This document shows positions 48,386-59,446 of a DNA stretch of 64,000 nt, one piece after another. The notes under the pieces are model-generated. The model was not told the DNA's origin. It saw only the letters and a list, made by a program, of their open reading frames with translations, and did not search any database. The stretch is from Microplitis mediator. Lineage: Eukaryota > Arthropoda > Insecta > Hymenoptera > Braconidae. The stretch lies in the NCBI RefSeq assembly GCF_029852145.1, contig NC_079974.1:23662082-23726081 (forward strand), written 5' to 3'. The translations under genes were made by a program, and so were the position numbers. Position 1 is the first letter of the stretch; every line of letters begins with the position of its first letter.

Positions 48386-49455
48386 CACACGGGGAAAAAT
48401 GTTGGCTCGAAACCTACCAATTTTTGTTATGCTGTCGACCAAATTTGAAACAGGAATTGAAGCATCCAAAAAATTATTATGCTCATACGAAAAATTATTA
48501 TGCTGTCACGATACTTACTACGCGCAAGAAAATGATCGACAATAAGCTTTAATAAAAATTCCTTTCATACATTATTATAATTGTGATGCGGCATAATAAT
48601 TTTTTATAAAAACATAGGGGAGGGTGGGGCAGAGCGGCCCCCCTAAGCCAATTATTATTTTCTGTGGCTTTCAACCATAAGATCACTTTACTTTTGTCCT
48701 ATTTCGAACAAATTTATGGACATTTTGCCAAAATTCTGAAAAAAAAAATTTTTTTTTGCGAGCCAGAGCGACCCCCCTCCAAAAAGTGATTAAAAAAATT
48801 TTTTTTTTCGTTTTTTTTTTTTTAAATTGTTTTCATCATTAAGAATGTATTTCTTTCTCTTGACAACTATTTTTGGTTTTATATTACTCAAAAAAAATTT
48901 TTTAAAGTGTAATAAATCGTTCACTCTTGATTACCTTAATTACTAATTGTTATTTAATAAAAAAAAAAATCAATTCTATAGTTTTACTTTATTTCAAAAA
49001 TTTATCAACTAAATAAAAAAATTTAATTTTTATAAATTTTTAGTGACCAAATTTGCCTCTTACATAGAGAAACGGCCGAAAAATATGAAAAAATAATTTT
49101 TTCGGAAGTTTCGGCTGGTCCATTTTGCCCCAGGTGTTATGCGTAGGGCTAGAAATGTGGAATTATACTAATTTTTTTTTAGTTTGACGATAAAAATATG
49201 AAAAAATCACTTTTTCAAAATTTTGGGCTTGTCCATTTTGCCCCAAATGTCATGCGTAGGGGTAAAAATGCGCAAACATATCGGATTTATAGTAATTAGT
49301 CGAAAAAAAAAAATTTTTTTTGATCGAAATTTCAGGGGGGCCGCTCTGCCCCACCCTTTACTACTAACTTGTTAGATGCTTTACTTCCTGTTTCAAGTTT
49401 GGTCGGCAGCATAATAAAAATTAGTAGGTTTCGAGCCAACATTTTTCTCCGTGCA
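48386..49455. mobile_element. CACACGGGGAAAAATG-ended element, interrupted by M2
   Basis: The left end CACACGGGGAAAAATGTTGG and the right end CCAACATTTTTCTCCGTGCA are inverted repeats. Pairing continues for about 75 bases (GCTCGAAACCTACCAATTTT, then TTATGCTGTCGACCAAA). M2 copy C is inserted at 48615-49363, leaving an original element of about 320 bp. Confidence 0.8.
48615..49363 (-). mobile_element. M2 element copy C, inverted, nested
   Basis: Same orientation as copy B. The left terminus is intact; the right one is altered (CCACCCTTTACTA). Internal CATTTTGCCCCAGGTGTTAT and CATTTTGCCCCAAATGTCAT are the spaced echoes of the family. Confidence 0.85.
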
Positions 49456-50980
49456 GTCGGAAATTTAGTGTTCTTGTGTATAAAAATTCAATGGTTAAAT
49501 ATTTTGTGTCAATTATTTGACACCATCAGATATGAATTTAACTAAAGTTGAATGCGTTATCTGATCTCAACAAGTTGTAAGCCTGTATTGATGTTTGACA
49601 CACGTGCAGAGTGTTAAATTAACCCAAAAAATTGAGTGGACCGTTTGGGACATGTGTTAAATTAAACAGAAGTTTTTCAACTGCGTAGTGTAGAGCAATA
49701 ATGAGAATCCAGTTGATTGAAAGATTTAATTGTAAACAGTTAATAGTGAATGTAAATTAAATTAATAACAAATTGGTTTATCTGTGAATAGAGCCAACAC
49801 TCGAATCTACGAATTACACAATAATTTGACACAATGTGTAACTTTACAATGAAATGTAGCAGAGACATTCCCATCGTGATTGTGTCGTTGTAGTCGTCGT
49901 CGGTAGCGGGTAGTAGTTGTCGGTAGCTCTGCTAGCTGCTGGGATCAATTGATTGCAAGCACGTGCACGAGTGGGTAGATTTAGTTGGTTACACGATAAT
50001 AAATGGGATAGAACTTGGAAACTCGTTCATGCTCCATGTACCTCTAGGTATGTTCGTGTGAATGGGAACTAACTAGAAAATTAGTTGCACTTGTACACGC
50101 GTTTTACTTATTTTAAATCCTTCACTGTCTTTCGCCTCTTCACCCCCCCCCCCTTAGTACTTTTACTCTCGCTTTTATTCCGCTATCAACTGCCAACTAC
50201 TTCACAACTTTTTTTTTTTTTTTATTTCAGACTTTCTTTGCCGTCGTCGGTAAATTTTAACTCGATAGTTACTTTTTAACTTGAATTAGTAATATCTCAG
50301 GAAATAAATAAGATAAGTCAGTATTTAGGGTGGTCGTTCAAAAGGAAATTCAATTTTCTACAATTTTAATTCGCATAAAAAAATGTGTAAAGTCAATCGT
50401 TCAAAAGTTACAGCGCTTTTAAAATATATTAGTCGTTTTTTTTTAAAAAAACTTTTAATGGATACACATTTAGAAGTATTGGTCGTTAAATGTTTTTTAT
50501 GGGGACAAAAATTGAAGAAAATTTCATTATATTGTCACTGACCTCCGGAAGTATGTAGAGAAACGCAGAAAGAGCCAAAACGGGTCCCATAAACTTTTTT
50601 ATAAAAAATTATGTTTCAATTTTTTACCACAAATAATTATTGAGATGCCAATAAAATCCATTTTGTTATTTCTCATTTCCAAAAATACATTTTTTTATTT
50701 TTACTTACTTATTAAATTGGTTTCTTAATAAAAATAAAATGACGTATGGAAAAAATAAATTATCAGCAATAAAAAAATAATAATTCCAAAAATAAATATT
50801 TCAAGTAGACTGACCTTGAAAGATTGCAAAAAAAAATATAAAAAAGAGCCTCGATATCAATAAAATAAAATCACCCGGTTGAAAATCCATATCAACTTAA
50901 ACTACAATTTCGTTATCTATTTTTCCATCAAACTTTTTGTTAATTTTTTTTTTTAATTTTCTGCAACTCATTCCTTACAG
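49456..50980. other. intronic DNA with dispersed-repeat traces
   Basis: About 49860-50000 is balanced (GTCGTCGTCGGTAGCGGGTA). From 50328, GGTGGTCGTTCAAAAGGAAA resembles a dispersed repeat near 17247. No gene is recognised. Confidence 0.35.
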
Positions 50981-51801
50981 TAGGGGAAGGGGGGGGGGCA
51001 AAACGGGCCCCCCAAAATTTTGGATGCCTCGAAATATTAGGGGGCAAAATGGGCCCCCCAAAGTTTTTAACATGAAAAGTGTTTGGAGCGGGGAAGGGGC
51101 AAAATGGGACATTGAGGCAAAATGGGCCACTGAGGCAAAATGGTCCCCTCAAAATTTTTAACATGAAAAGTGTTGGGGAGAGGGGGTAAAATGGGCTGTC
51201 TAGACTTTGAAAACCTACGAATATTTTTTAGCCAACCGGGTTCCTAAAATTTTTTTAACAGATATGATTAAAGAATTATGATAAGAAGCAAACTAGGTCA
51301 CGAGTTCAACAGCATTACTAACTATTATTTTTTTCAAAAACAATTTATTCTATATAATCGAAAATAATTAAAATATAAGCAATCAAGTAATGAAATTAAG
51401 TTATTTTTATGTCCAAATTTTCACTATCAACTCTTTTTTATACTAAACACACAGCAAAAAGTTTCAAAACACAAAACAAGCGACAAACATACATTGAGTT
51501 TTGTTGGGGGCCCGTTTTCCCAACTTTTCAGGATTTTTTAATTTTCATAGACACAGCAAATTAACACCAAAAACTCAGCAGAAGGAAAAAAAAGTGAAAG
51601 AAGCTGAAAAACTCGCATTATAAAAATTTTTTGAGGGGGCCCATTTTGCCCCACATTTTTTAATTTTTTATTTTTAATCGACAGAACAAATTAACGTCAA
51701 ATACTTGGCGAGGGAGTAAAAAAAAGTAATACAAGTAAAAAAAACTGAGGATTTGAAAATTTTTTTCTTAAGGGGCCCATTTTGCCCCCCCCCTTCCCCT
51801 A
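50981..51801. mobile_element. G-tract element, full length, repeated GGGCAAAATGGGCC motifs
   Basis: The left end TAGGGGAAGGGGGGGGGGCA and the right end TTTTGCCCCCCCCCTTCCCC are inverted repeats. Inside, GGGGCAAAATGGG recurs several times at the left (51042, 51098, 51119, 51133) and its complement at the right (51637, 51775). No protein is encoded. Confidence 0.75.
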
Positions 51802-52153
51802 ATAAAATTATAAATTATAATTAATTGAATAATAGATTCTTAGTGATTGCAAGTAATCGATAACTCTTCTCCTCAATGCATTATCTCTATCTCGATTCAG
51901 TTAATGTTCACTTGAATCCAATATGTACAGGCCAATAGAGCTCTAGGTTCTCGATAATATAAAATGCTAGTTAAACTAATGCCGGATTCAGCGGATTTTC
52001 CTGCGGGCAACAAGCCAATGAATTTTTTTGCAACATTACTATATTATCCATACCAACTGTAGTACCAGTAATTTATTTTTTTCCTACATCCCAACTAAAT
52101 TATACATTTTAATAAAGAGTTCACCGACTCAATAAATATTTTTTTTGTCATAA
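51802..52153. other. AT-rich spacer, nothing recognised
   Basis: No gene or family member seen. Confidence 0.35.
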
Positions 52154-52698
52154 CCCGTGTAAAAAAAATTTGTTCCCAAAAGATTCCAAAAAAGTTCCGC
52201 ACATGGAACTTCTAAACATGAGACAGATTAGAACTTCGAATGGAACTTTTTTGGAACGTTAGTAATTTTTATGGTAAAAAAAAAAGTTTTTATGAGCGAA
52301 TTTAGAGTTGAAAAAGGACGTTCTTGGAACTTTTTTGGAATTTTTTATGGACGTTTTTTTTTAGTTCTATAAAAAATTCAAAAGTAGTGATTTTTGAACT
52401 ATTTTGGCATGTTTCTGGAACGTCTATATTCTACAAAAGATGCAAAAAAAGTAATTTGGGAAGGTTTTTGGAACGCCTATTTTAGTCCATAAAAAGTCAA
52501 AAGTGGTGATTCTGCAACTTTTTTGTAATGCTTTTGGAACATCTACTTTAGTTCCATAATAGGTTGTAAAGTAACGATTTTTGAACCATTTTTGAATGTA
52601 TAAGTAATTTAATTACGTCCAGTAAAATGATATAATACTAAAATTGTTCACAGGAATTCAGGACAAATAAAATTCAAACCATTATTTGATCTTTGTTG

Positions 52699-52733
52699 AA
52701 CGTTTCGTCCTTTATTTGGACTTCATCAGCAAC
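52699..52733 (-). ncRNA. hammerhead ribozyme, minus strand (left arm)
   Basis: Exact mirror of the plus-strand ribozyme at 53117-53155, because the arms are inverted copies. Read on the minus strand, CTGATGA is at 52729-52723 and GAAAC at 52706-52702, with the same stems. Both strands of the hairpin can thus produce a sense ribozyme. Confidence 0.65.
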
Positions 52734-53116
52734 TAAATTTAAAACATAAATAATTATAACCTTTCTTTACAAAATAAAACACATAACCAATATAGCCATA
52801 CCTTAATTCTTATGGTTTATAATCTATTATTTGTTATTATATAAAACGTAAGAAGCATTGGTAAAATTGTTATAATGAATCTATTATCAATTAACATTCT
52901 TATTTTGAACATAACGTTTTAAATAACGTGTTTGTTTATGTTCAAAATAAGAATGTTAATTGATAATAGATTCATTATAACAATTTTACCAATGCTTCTT
53001 ACGTTTTATATAATAACAAATAATAGATTATAAACCATAAGAATTAAGGTATGGCTATATTGGTTATGTGTTTTATTTTGTAAAGAAAGGTTATAATTAT
53101 TTATGTTTTAAATTTA

Positions 53117-53155
53117 GTTGCTGATGAAGTCCAAATAAAGGACGAAACGTTCAAC
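53117..53155 (+). ncRNA. hammerhead ribozyme, plus strand (right arm)
   Basis: The conserved core CTGATGA (53121-53127) and GAA (53144-53146) flank stem II, GTCC (53129-53132) with GGAC (53140-53143) around the loop AAATAAA; one extra A precedes stem II. Stem I is GTTG (53117-53120) with CAAC (53152-53155) and continues after one mismatch as TTT with AAG. Stem III is ACGT (53147-53150), which is self-complementary and has no loop, so it should form between two RNA copies. The predicted cut follows the T at 53151. Pairing on both sides of the core makes chance unlikely; activity is untested. Confidence 0.7.
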
Positions 53156-53496
53156 AAAGATCAAATAATGGTTTGAATTTTATTTGTCCTGAATTCCTGT
53201 GAACAATTTTAGTATTATATCATTTTTGAATGTTTTTGGAACGTCTTTTTTAGCTTTCGAGCAAGGCCAAAATTAGTGATTATGGAACTTTTTTTGAATG
53301 TCCATTTAAAATTCCAAATATTTCTAAGAATGTTCTTTTTTTACTCTAAATTCACTCATAAAAACTTTTCATTTACCATCAAAATGACTAACGTTCCAAA
53401 AAAGTTCCATTCGAAGTTCTAATCTGTCTCATGTTTAGAAGTTCCACATGCAGAACTTTTTTGTAATCTTTAAGGAACAAATTTTTTTTACACGGG

Positions 53497-54764
53497 AAAC
53501 TAAAAAAGGAAATTCTGATTCAATAACATATCAGATTTATCAACTAAAAATAAGCCGCAAGACGTCATTTAAACTTCTGGGGATATTAATACAATGGAGG
53601 ACAATCGCGTTCGCGCATCAGATGAATTAAATTTACAAAGTAACTACCGAGCACGTCAATACGTCGATAGATCCTCCCCTGGACGCTGTAAATTACAAAC
53701 GAACGAACGAACGAACGAACAGAAAGCTCTTTAGCATCCCGGGCCGAGCTCGTCGACGGTGCCCTGGACACTCTCTCGGCGTATCAGAAAAATAGATAAA
53801 AAAGTGATGAAAATAAAAAATTTAAAAAGATAAAAAATATAAAATAGTGGATCGGATAAATTTATATAGATATATATTGCATTGGTATCGATTCTCTGGT
53901 CGGAGGACGATAAATCTGAAGACACGCCTCGATATCGTGTAGTTTAAGCAGCGTGAGAAAATTTTATCGTACGTTTTTTTTCACCCTCGACTTGGTAAAG
54001 GATAAAACCAATGGGGAAGTGGATGAAAAAGAGAAATAAAGTTAAGAAAATGTGTTGTAAGTTGCATTCAAGAAGTGGGTGAGCAGAAAACTACTTTCAC
54101 CGTTCACTCGTTCACTCGCTCACTCACTCGCTCGGGGTACTTTTTACCCCAGATATCTTTTGCCAGCGGGTAGTGGGTAGTGGGAGTACATTATGATCAT
54201 GGATATGGCGGCAAAGGAATGTGGGCTGTGGAGTGTAATACCAGAAGCCGGGGAATAGAAAAGCTTTTGAATGAATCCTAGAAAGACTGTAGGATTTAAT
54301 GTGCTTTGATGCCAAATCCTTATTACTTTTTAGAATCCTTCTTTCTCTTATTTATTCTTACTTTTATTTCAATGCTTTTTCCTCAATATTTTACTTGTCT
54401 ATTTCTAGTTAAACTTCCGAGCTGCTTCGCGGAATGAATTTAATTATTATTACTGTGTAATTTACTCCTGGATTATTAGGAATTAGAGAAATTATTTGGA
54501 CGGTTGATTAAAATTTTTTTTATCTCCGGTTCTGATGGGGACTTAGAAGCAGAAGCAGGACAGGGGACAGCGGGAAAATAAATAAAGATCGCTGAGATTT
54601 TCAGTGAGTGTCTGCCAGGAAATCCATTTAATCCAATCGTCTTTTGTCTTGTGTTGAAACAATGCGTTTGAGAATAAAAAGTGAGTTTGTCTAATGACGG
54701 TTAGTAACTCGGATTTAAAAGGTCGGAAATAAACTTTTTTGCAGTTAAGTGTAGTAAAAAAGTG
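53497..54764. other. intronic DNA with balanced patches and (GAAC)n
   Basis: A (GAAC)n tract lies at about 53698-53720. About 53560-53950 and 54090-54310 are balanced and repeat-free, the latter with CTCACTCGCTCACTCACTCG. No gene is recognised. Confidence 0.35.
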
Positions 54765-55642
54765 TACACGGAAAGAAAATTATGGCAGCGGTTCCCATAA
54801 TTTTGTGAAATTTTTTCCTATACCATCATAGGAATTACGACCATAAATTATGGGAGCGGTTCCTATAATTATAGGAATGTTTCCCATAATTATAGGAATA
54901 GTTCCTATAATTATGGGAATGATACCCATAACACTATAGGAATCGTTCCTATAATTACAGGAATGGTTCCTATAATTTATAGGAACCATTCCCATAAATT
55001 ATAGGAATTATTCCCATAATATTATGGGAATAGTTCCCATACTATTATAGGAACCATTCCTATAATATTATGGGAATGGTTCCCATATTATCATGAAAAA
55101 ATTAATTTAAAGAAGTGTGGTCACTTCTACAATACACAGAAATATTATTAAACATAAAAACAAAAATTCAAACATTGAAAAAAAAAATCGTATTTGGCAA
55201 AAAAACATTAAAATTTTTAACAAGAATTTTTTGTCAGCACAAAACATTCAAGAAAATTCAAATTTTGGGAAATTTCTACACTATTGAGCAAAAAAAAAAT
55301 TTTATGATATTATAGGGATGGTTCCCATAACATTATGGGAATAGTTCCCATAATATTATAGGAATAGTTCCGATACCAATATAGGAACCATTCCCATAAT
55401 AGTATGTGAATGATTCCCATACCATTATGGGAATGGTTCCCATACCACTATGGGAATGGTTCCCATAATATTATGGGAACCATTCCCATAATGGTATGGG
55501 AACTATTCTCATACTATTATGGGGATGGTTCCCATAATATATGGGAACCATTCCTATAGTAGTATAGGTACTATTCCCATACCATTATGGGAACCATTCC
55601 CATAATGCATAGGAAAACTTCCCATAATTTTCTTTCCGTGTA
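54765..55642 (-). mobile_element. M1 element copy 10, inverted
   Basis: Inverted relative to copy 1, shortest of the ten, with both terminal repeats and TA borders intact. The core is at about 55095-55310; a 3-base loss in the hairpin (GTGTGGTCACTTC) distinguishes it. Confidence 0.85.
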
Positions 55643-56528
55643 TAATAAAGATGAAAATAAAAATAAAAGAGGTTTTGAATTAGATTTTTAAAACGATGAG
55701 GACAGAGTTCCAGGTTGTAACTCGTAAATCGTCGGAGATAGGTGTGAATTGGCTAGTAATTTGATAACGTCGTGCTCAACGGGTAGTAATTTTATGCAAA
55801 TCGGATTCTACGGACAATCCGATATGCGTTTATGTGTGTAGGTGTACTATGTGCATAGACTGTAAGAACTTATTTAATTATTCTGGGAATATACGTGTGC
55901 ACACTGGTTATAACGAATTATTCTCTATGGATATCGTATTATATTGTATTTAGATTATTAACAATGCAAGAATTTATTAATGAAAACTTTATCCCCTTGA
56001 TTTATTTTCATCCCTATTATTTTACAAATGAGCAACAGATATTACATTTTATTTTTTTTTTGGTGTCACTGAAATTGGAGAAATAAAATTTCGGGTGCTT
56101 TATTTGCGAATGCGCAACTAATTGATTTTAAAGTTTTTTTTTAAATACGAAAATAATGAGCTCTGGTTATTGGCGTTAATGAAATTAATTGAGGTATGAT
56201 TGAACAAAGGGAATTTCATTTTCCATTTAAATGTAATTTTTTTTAATTAACTTCAGCACAAAGGGATTTTTAGTTGATTAATATTAATTTAATTAATCAC
56301 TCCGTTTCAAATGACATATTTTTTAAATACATCGATAACCAATTACTCATTCGAAAATAAATGGTAAATATTTTTGTTTATTTAATTTGTTGAGTGAATT
56401 TTGTCAATTTATTTGCGGGCATATGAATATTTTTTTAAAAATTTTATGCGTACTCATACAATTCCGGTATCTTTTGCTAGAGTACGCGCTTAAGTATATC
56501 AACTAAATATAAATTTTTGTATGGTATG
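55643..56528. other. AT-rich intronic DNA, nothing recognised
   Basis: No gene or family member is seen. Confidence 0.35.
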
Positions 56529-57282
56529 TAGGGGAGGGTGGGGCAGAGCGGCCGCCCTGAAATTTTGACCAATAAAAAAATTTTTTTTTTTTCGACTAAT
56601 TACTATAAATCCGATATGTTTGCGCATTTTTACCCCTACGCATGACATTTGGGGTAAAATGAACAAGCCCAAAATTTTGAAAAAGTGATTTTTTCATAAT
56701 TTTATCGTCAAATTAAAAAAAAATTATTATAATTCCACATTTCTAGCCCTACGAAAACACCTGGGGCAAAATGGACCAGCCGAAACTTCCGAAAAAATTA
56801 TTTTTTCATATTTTTCGGCCGTTTCTTTATGTAAGAGGCAAATTTGGTCACTAAAAATTTATAAAAATTAAATTTTTTTTTTTAGTTGATAAATTTCTGA
56901 AATAAAGTAAAATTATAGAATTGATTTTTTTTTTTTATTAAATAACAATTAGTAATTAAGGTAATCGAGAGTGAACGATTTTTTACGCTTTAAAAAATTT
57001 TTTTCGAGTAATATAAAACCAAAAATAGTTGTCAAGAGAAAGAAATACATTCTTAATGATGAAAACAATTAAAAAAAAAAAAAAACGAAAAAAAAAAATT
57101 TTTTTATCACTTTTTGAAGGGGGGCCGCTCTGCCCCACAAATAAAAAAAAATTTTTTTCAGAATTTTGGCAAAATGTTCATAAATTTGTTCGAAATAGGA
57201 CAAAAGTAAAGTGATCGTATGGTTGATAGCCACAAAAAATAATAATTGGCTTAGGGGGGCCGCTCTGCCCCACCCTCCCCTA
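56529..57282 (+). mobile_element. M2 element copy D
   Basis: Same orientation as copy A, both termini intact with TA borders. Internal echoes GGGGTAAAATGAACAAGCCC and GGGGCAAAATGGACCAGCC are present. Homopolymer lengths differ from other copies. Confidence 0.85.
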
Positions 57283-58670
57283 TCAACTGTATATAAATTT
57301 TTGAACCAATCCCGTGCAAAAATTGTCATTACAGTGAACTTTTCCACGGGATAGTATTTTCAAAATCTATTCCATGAGTTGAAACATATTAGACGATAAT
57401 TTCTTAAAACTGCAGCATAAAGGCCACTGCAATTTTTTTAAGTGAAACTTTTTATTCTCTATATTTACTTATTATTATTATTATTTTTAATTCTGTTAAT
57501 TTTATTTCCATTTGAATAATTAAGTACAAAACCGGCGAGTGGCTAATTGTAATTTCATTCTCGGTTTTCTCCTTTCCCTCCTCCTTCTTCATGTCCTTAT
57601 CTTCCTTTTCTTGAGCTGGGTCACAAACGCGTGTGCTTAATCGATCGAGCATTCATTTTCCCGTGGCTTTATCCATCTATACCCAGAAGTCTTATGATGA
57701 GAACCCGTCTGCCTGTTTTCTCTTAAATCCCACCTTATTTCCAATTTCGTTGATTCTATTTGTCGTGACACTCGAGCTCAATGTGATGAGTTAACGAATT
57801 TCTTTACTTGTTTTATTTTCTGTTCCTCCCACTCCTCCCATCCCATCTTCTGATTATTCCTCTTTTTATCTCAATTTTATTTTCCGCTCGTTTACTCATT
57901 TACTGCCTCAACTCGCAAACAACAACAAAAAAACACCATCACTTTTTATATTTTTATTTATTTCAATTTCCTCCGACGACAGCCGATTCATTTATTTTCT
58001 ATGCTGTCCAAAGTCAACAAAATATAAGACCATTAATAACAAATCCGACTTATAATCGCATCTCACCTTTCTTATATTTCTTTTAATCACAAATATCTAC
58101 ACAGATATTTTTCATATTTTAATTTATATGCACGTGTTTTCCCCAAGAGACTCATCAACCCAAGTCCTTGTTCCACTAACATGCCAACAACATATATATT
58201 ATATAATGTATATATTTAATTGCTATTTATGAACCTCCGCGACTTTTACCCGCATATTCCTCACATACATTATTAATTATTATTATTATCATTATTACCA
58301 TCATCGTTATTGTTATGATAATACTTATATAGATGATACTTGTTACCACTCAGTTTATTTAGCTTTTCCAACTTGCGTGCAAACAATATAAATGGCGACC
58401 TACCGCTGCCGCTAATGCTAATATTAATACTAATTCAAATATCAACATTTGAATCCTATCTGTGTATTTGGGAAAAAAGTCTAGATCTGCCTAGATCAAA
58501 TTTGATCAGGTATGGTCAAATTTTATGCATGGAAAGGTATGAACAGATCTGATTTGCTCTGTTCAGATCAAAGTAGATCTAGGCTGATATAACTTTCGGC
58601 TCAAAAATCTGCCTGTCTAAATTTGAACAGATCTAATTTGATTTGGGCAAATATAGACAAAATGCAGATC
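57283..58670. other. intronic DNA, pyrimidine-rich part and AGATCT-rich repeat
   Basis: About 57540-58080 is pyrimidine-rich. About 58480-58670 repeats words such as AGATCTG, TAGATC and AACAGATCTAATTTG in both orientations, a degenerate repeat of unknown type lying immediately left of the next element. No gene is recognised. Confidence 0.4.
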
Positions 58671-58672
58671 TA

Positions 58673-59231
58673 CGCTGTAAAAAGAGCGGTGTTAAAAATG
58701 GACTCATTTTAACTCCGCCCGGTGTTAAAATAACATTACACCGGTGTTAAAAATACCGGTGTTAAAGCGGAGTAAAATCGGTGTAAAAGCGGGGTAACCG
58801 GTGTAAAAACGGAATAACATCGGTGTAAAAGCGGGGTAACCGGTGTAAAAACGGAGTAAAATCGGTGTAAAGGCGGGGTAAATTGCGTCCGCTTGGAGTA
58901 TTAACTTTAAAGATTATAAAACACAAAAAATGTCAGTACTTTATGAAAATTAATAAAGAATATCATTTATTAACAAGTATAGTGATCGAGTAAGAAAAAA
59001 TATTCACAAAATAAAATATTTTAACACTGGTAAAGAATATTTACACCGGCGGCGGCGTTATTTTAACACCGGTCTAGAATATTTACACCGGTCTCGGCTT
59101 TATTTTAACACCGGCCTCGAATATTTACACCGGTGGCGGCGTTATTTTCACACCGCTTTCGGGCGTAAATTTAACACCGATAATTTTAACACCTACACCG
59201 TTTGGACTTACCCCGGTGATTTTTTACAGTG
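58673..59231. mobile_element. CRCTGTAAAAA-ended element rich in CGGTGTAAAA
   Basis: The left end CGCTGTAAAAAGAGCGGTG and the right end CACCG...TTTTTTACAGTG form inverted repeats, and TA lies outside both ends (58671-58672 and 59232-59233). The left half holds repeated CGGTGTAAAA and GCGGGGTAAC words; the right half holds their complements (TTTACACCGG, TTTAACACCG). A TA-duplicating non-autonomous element is the best reading. Confidence 0.7.
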
Positions 59232-59339
59232 TAAACATTTTTTCTCGGGATTAGAAAAAAGTCTTTACAAAAAATATTCCAAAAAGTTTTGTTACCGTGG
59301 CCTTTAAAATTTGAAAAAAATCGAAACTGGGTTGATAAC

Positions 59340-59446
59340 CCACACGGAAAAATTATATATCCGTATATATTCGGGCAAATCTGAATATATGCGGCATATA
59401 TTCAGATTTGCCCGAATATATACGGATATATAATTTTTCCGTGTGG
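59340..59446. mobile_element. 107-bp perfect palindrome
   Basis: CCACACGGAAAAATTATATA on the left and its exact complement on the right form a hairpin with arms of about 51 bases and a centre at GCGGC. No mismatch is seen across the arms. The outer CACACGGAAAA matches the ends of M1 and other elements here. It could be a minimal transposon of the same group. Confidence 0.75.

Larger units (their letters stand above)
52600..53220. mobile_element. Penelope-like terminal-repeat hairpin, coding part absent
   Basis: A direct repeat, CATTTTTGAATGT, lies on both sides (52587-52599 and 53221-53233) and fits a target-site duplication. Inside, 52624-53226 is a near-perfect inverted repeat with arms of about 291 bp around a 21-base loop. 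The left side alone carries a 24-bp tail (ATAAGTAATTTAATTACGTC...). Penelope-like elements are known for terminal repeats that can be inverted, a short one-sided extension, variable target duplications, and hammerhead ribozymes in the terminal repeats; all four features appear here. No reverse transcriptase is encoded between the arms. Confidence 0.65.
52154..53496. mobile_element. CCCGTGTA-ended element, copy 2, interrupted
   Basis: Same ends (CCCGTGTAAAAAAAATT and complement) and the same internal phrases as 5978-6537, with AA on both outer sides. It is interrupted at about 52600-53220 by a hairpin element flanked by CATTTTTGAATGT direct repeats. Confidence 0.8.
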
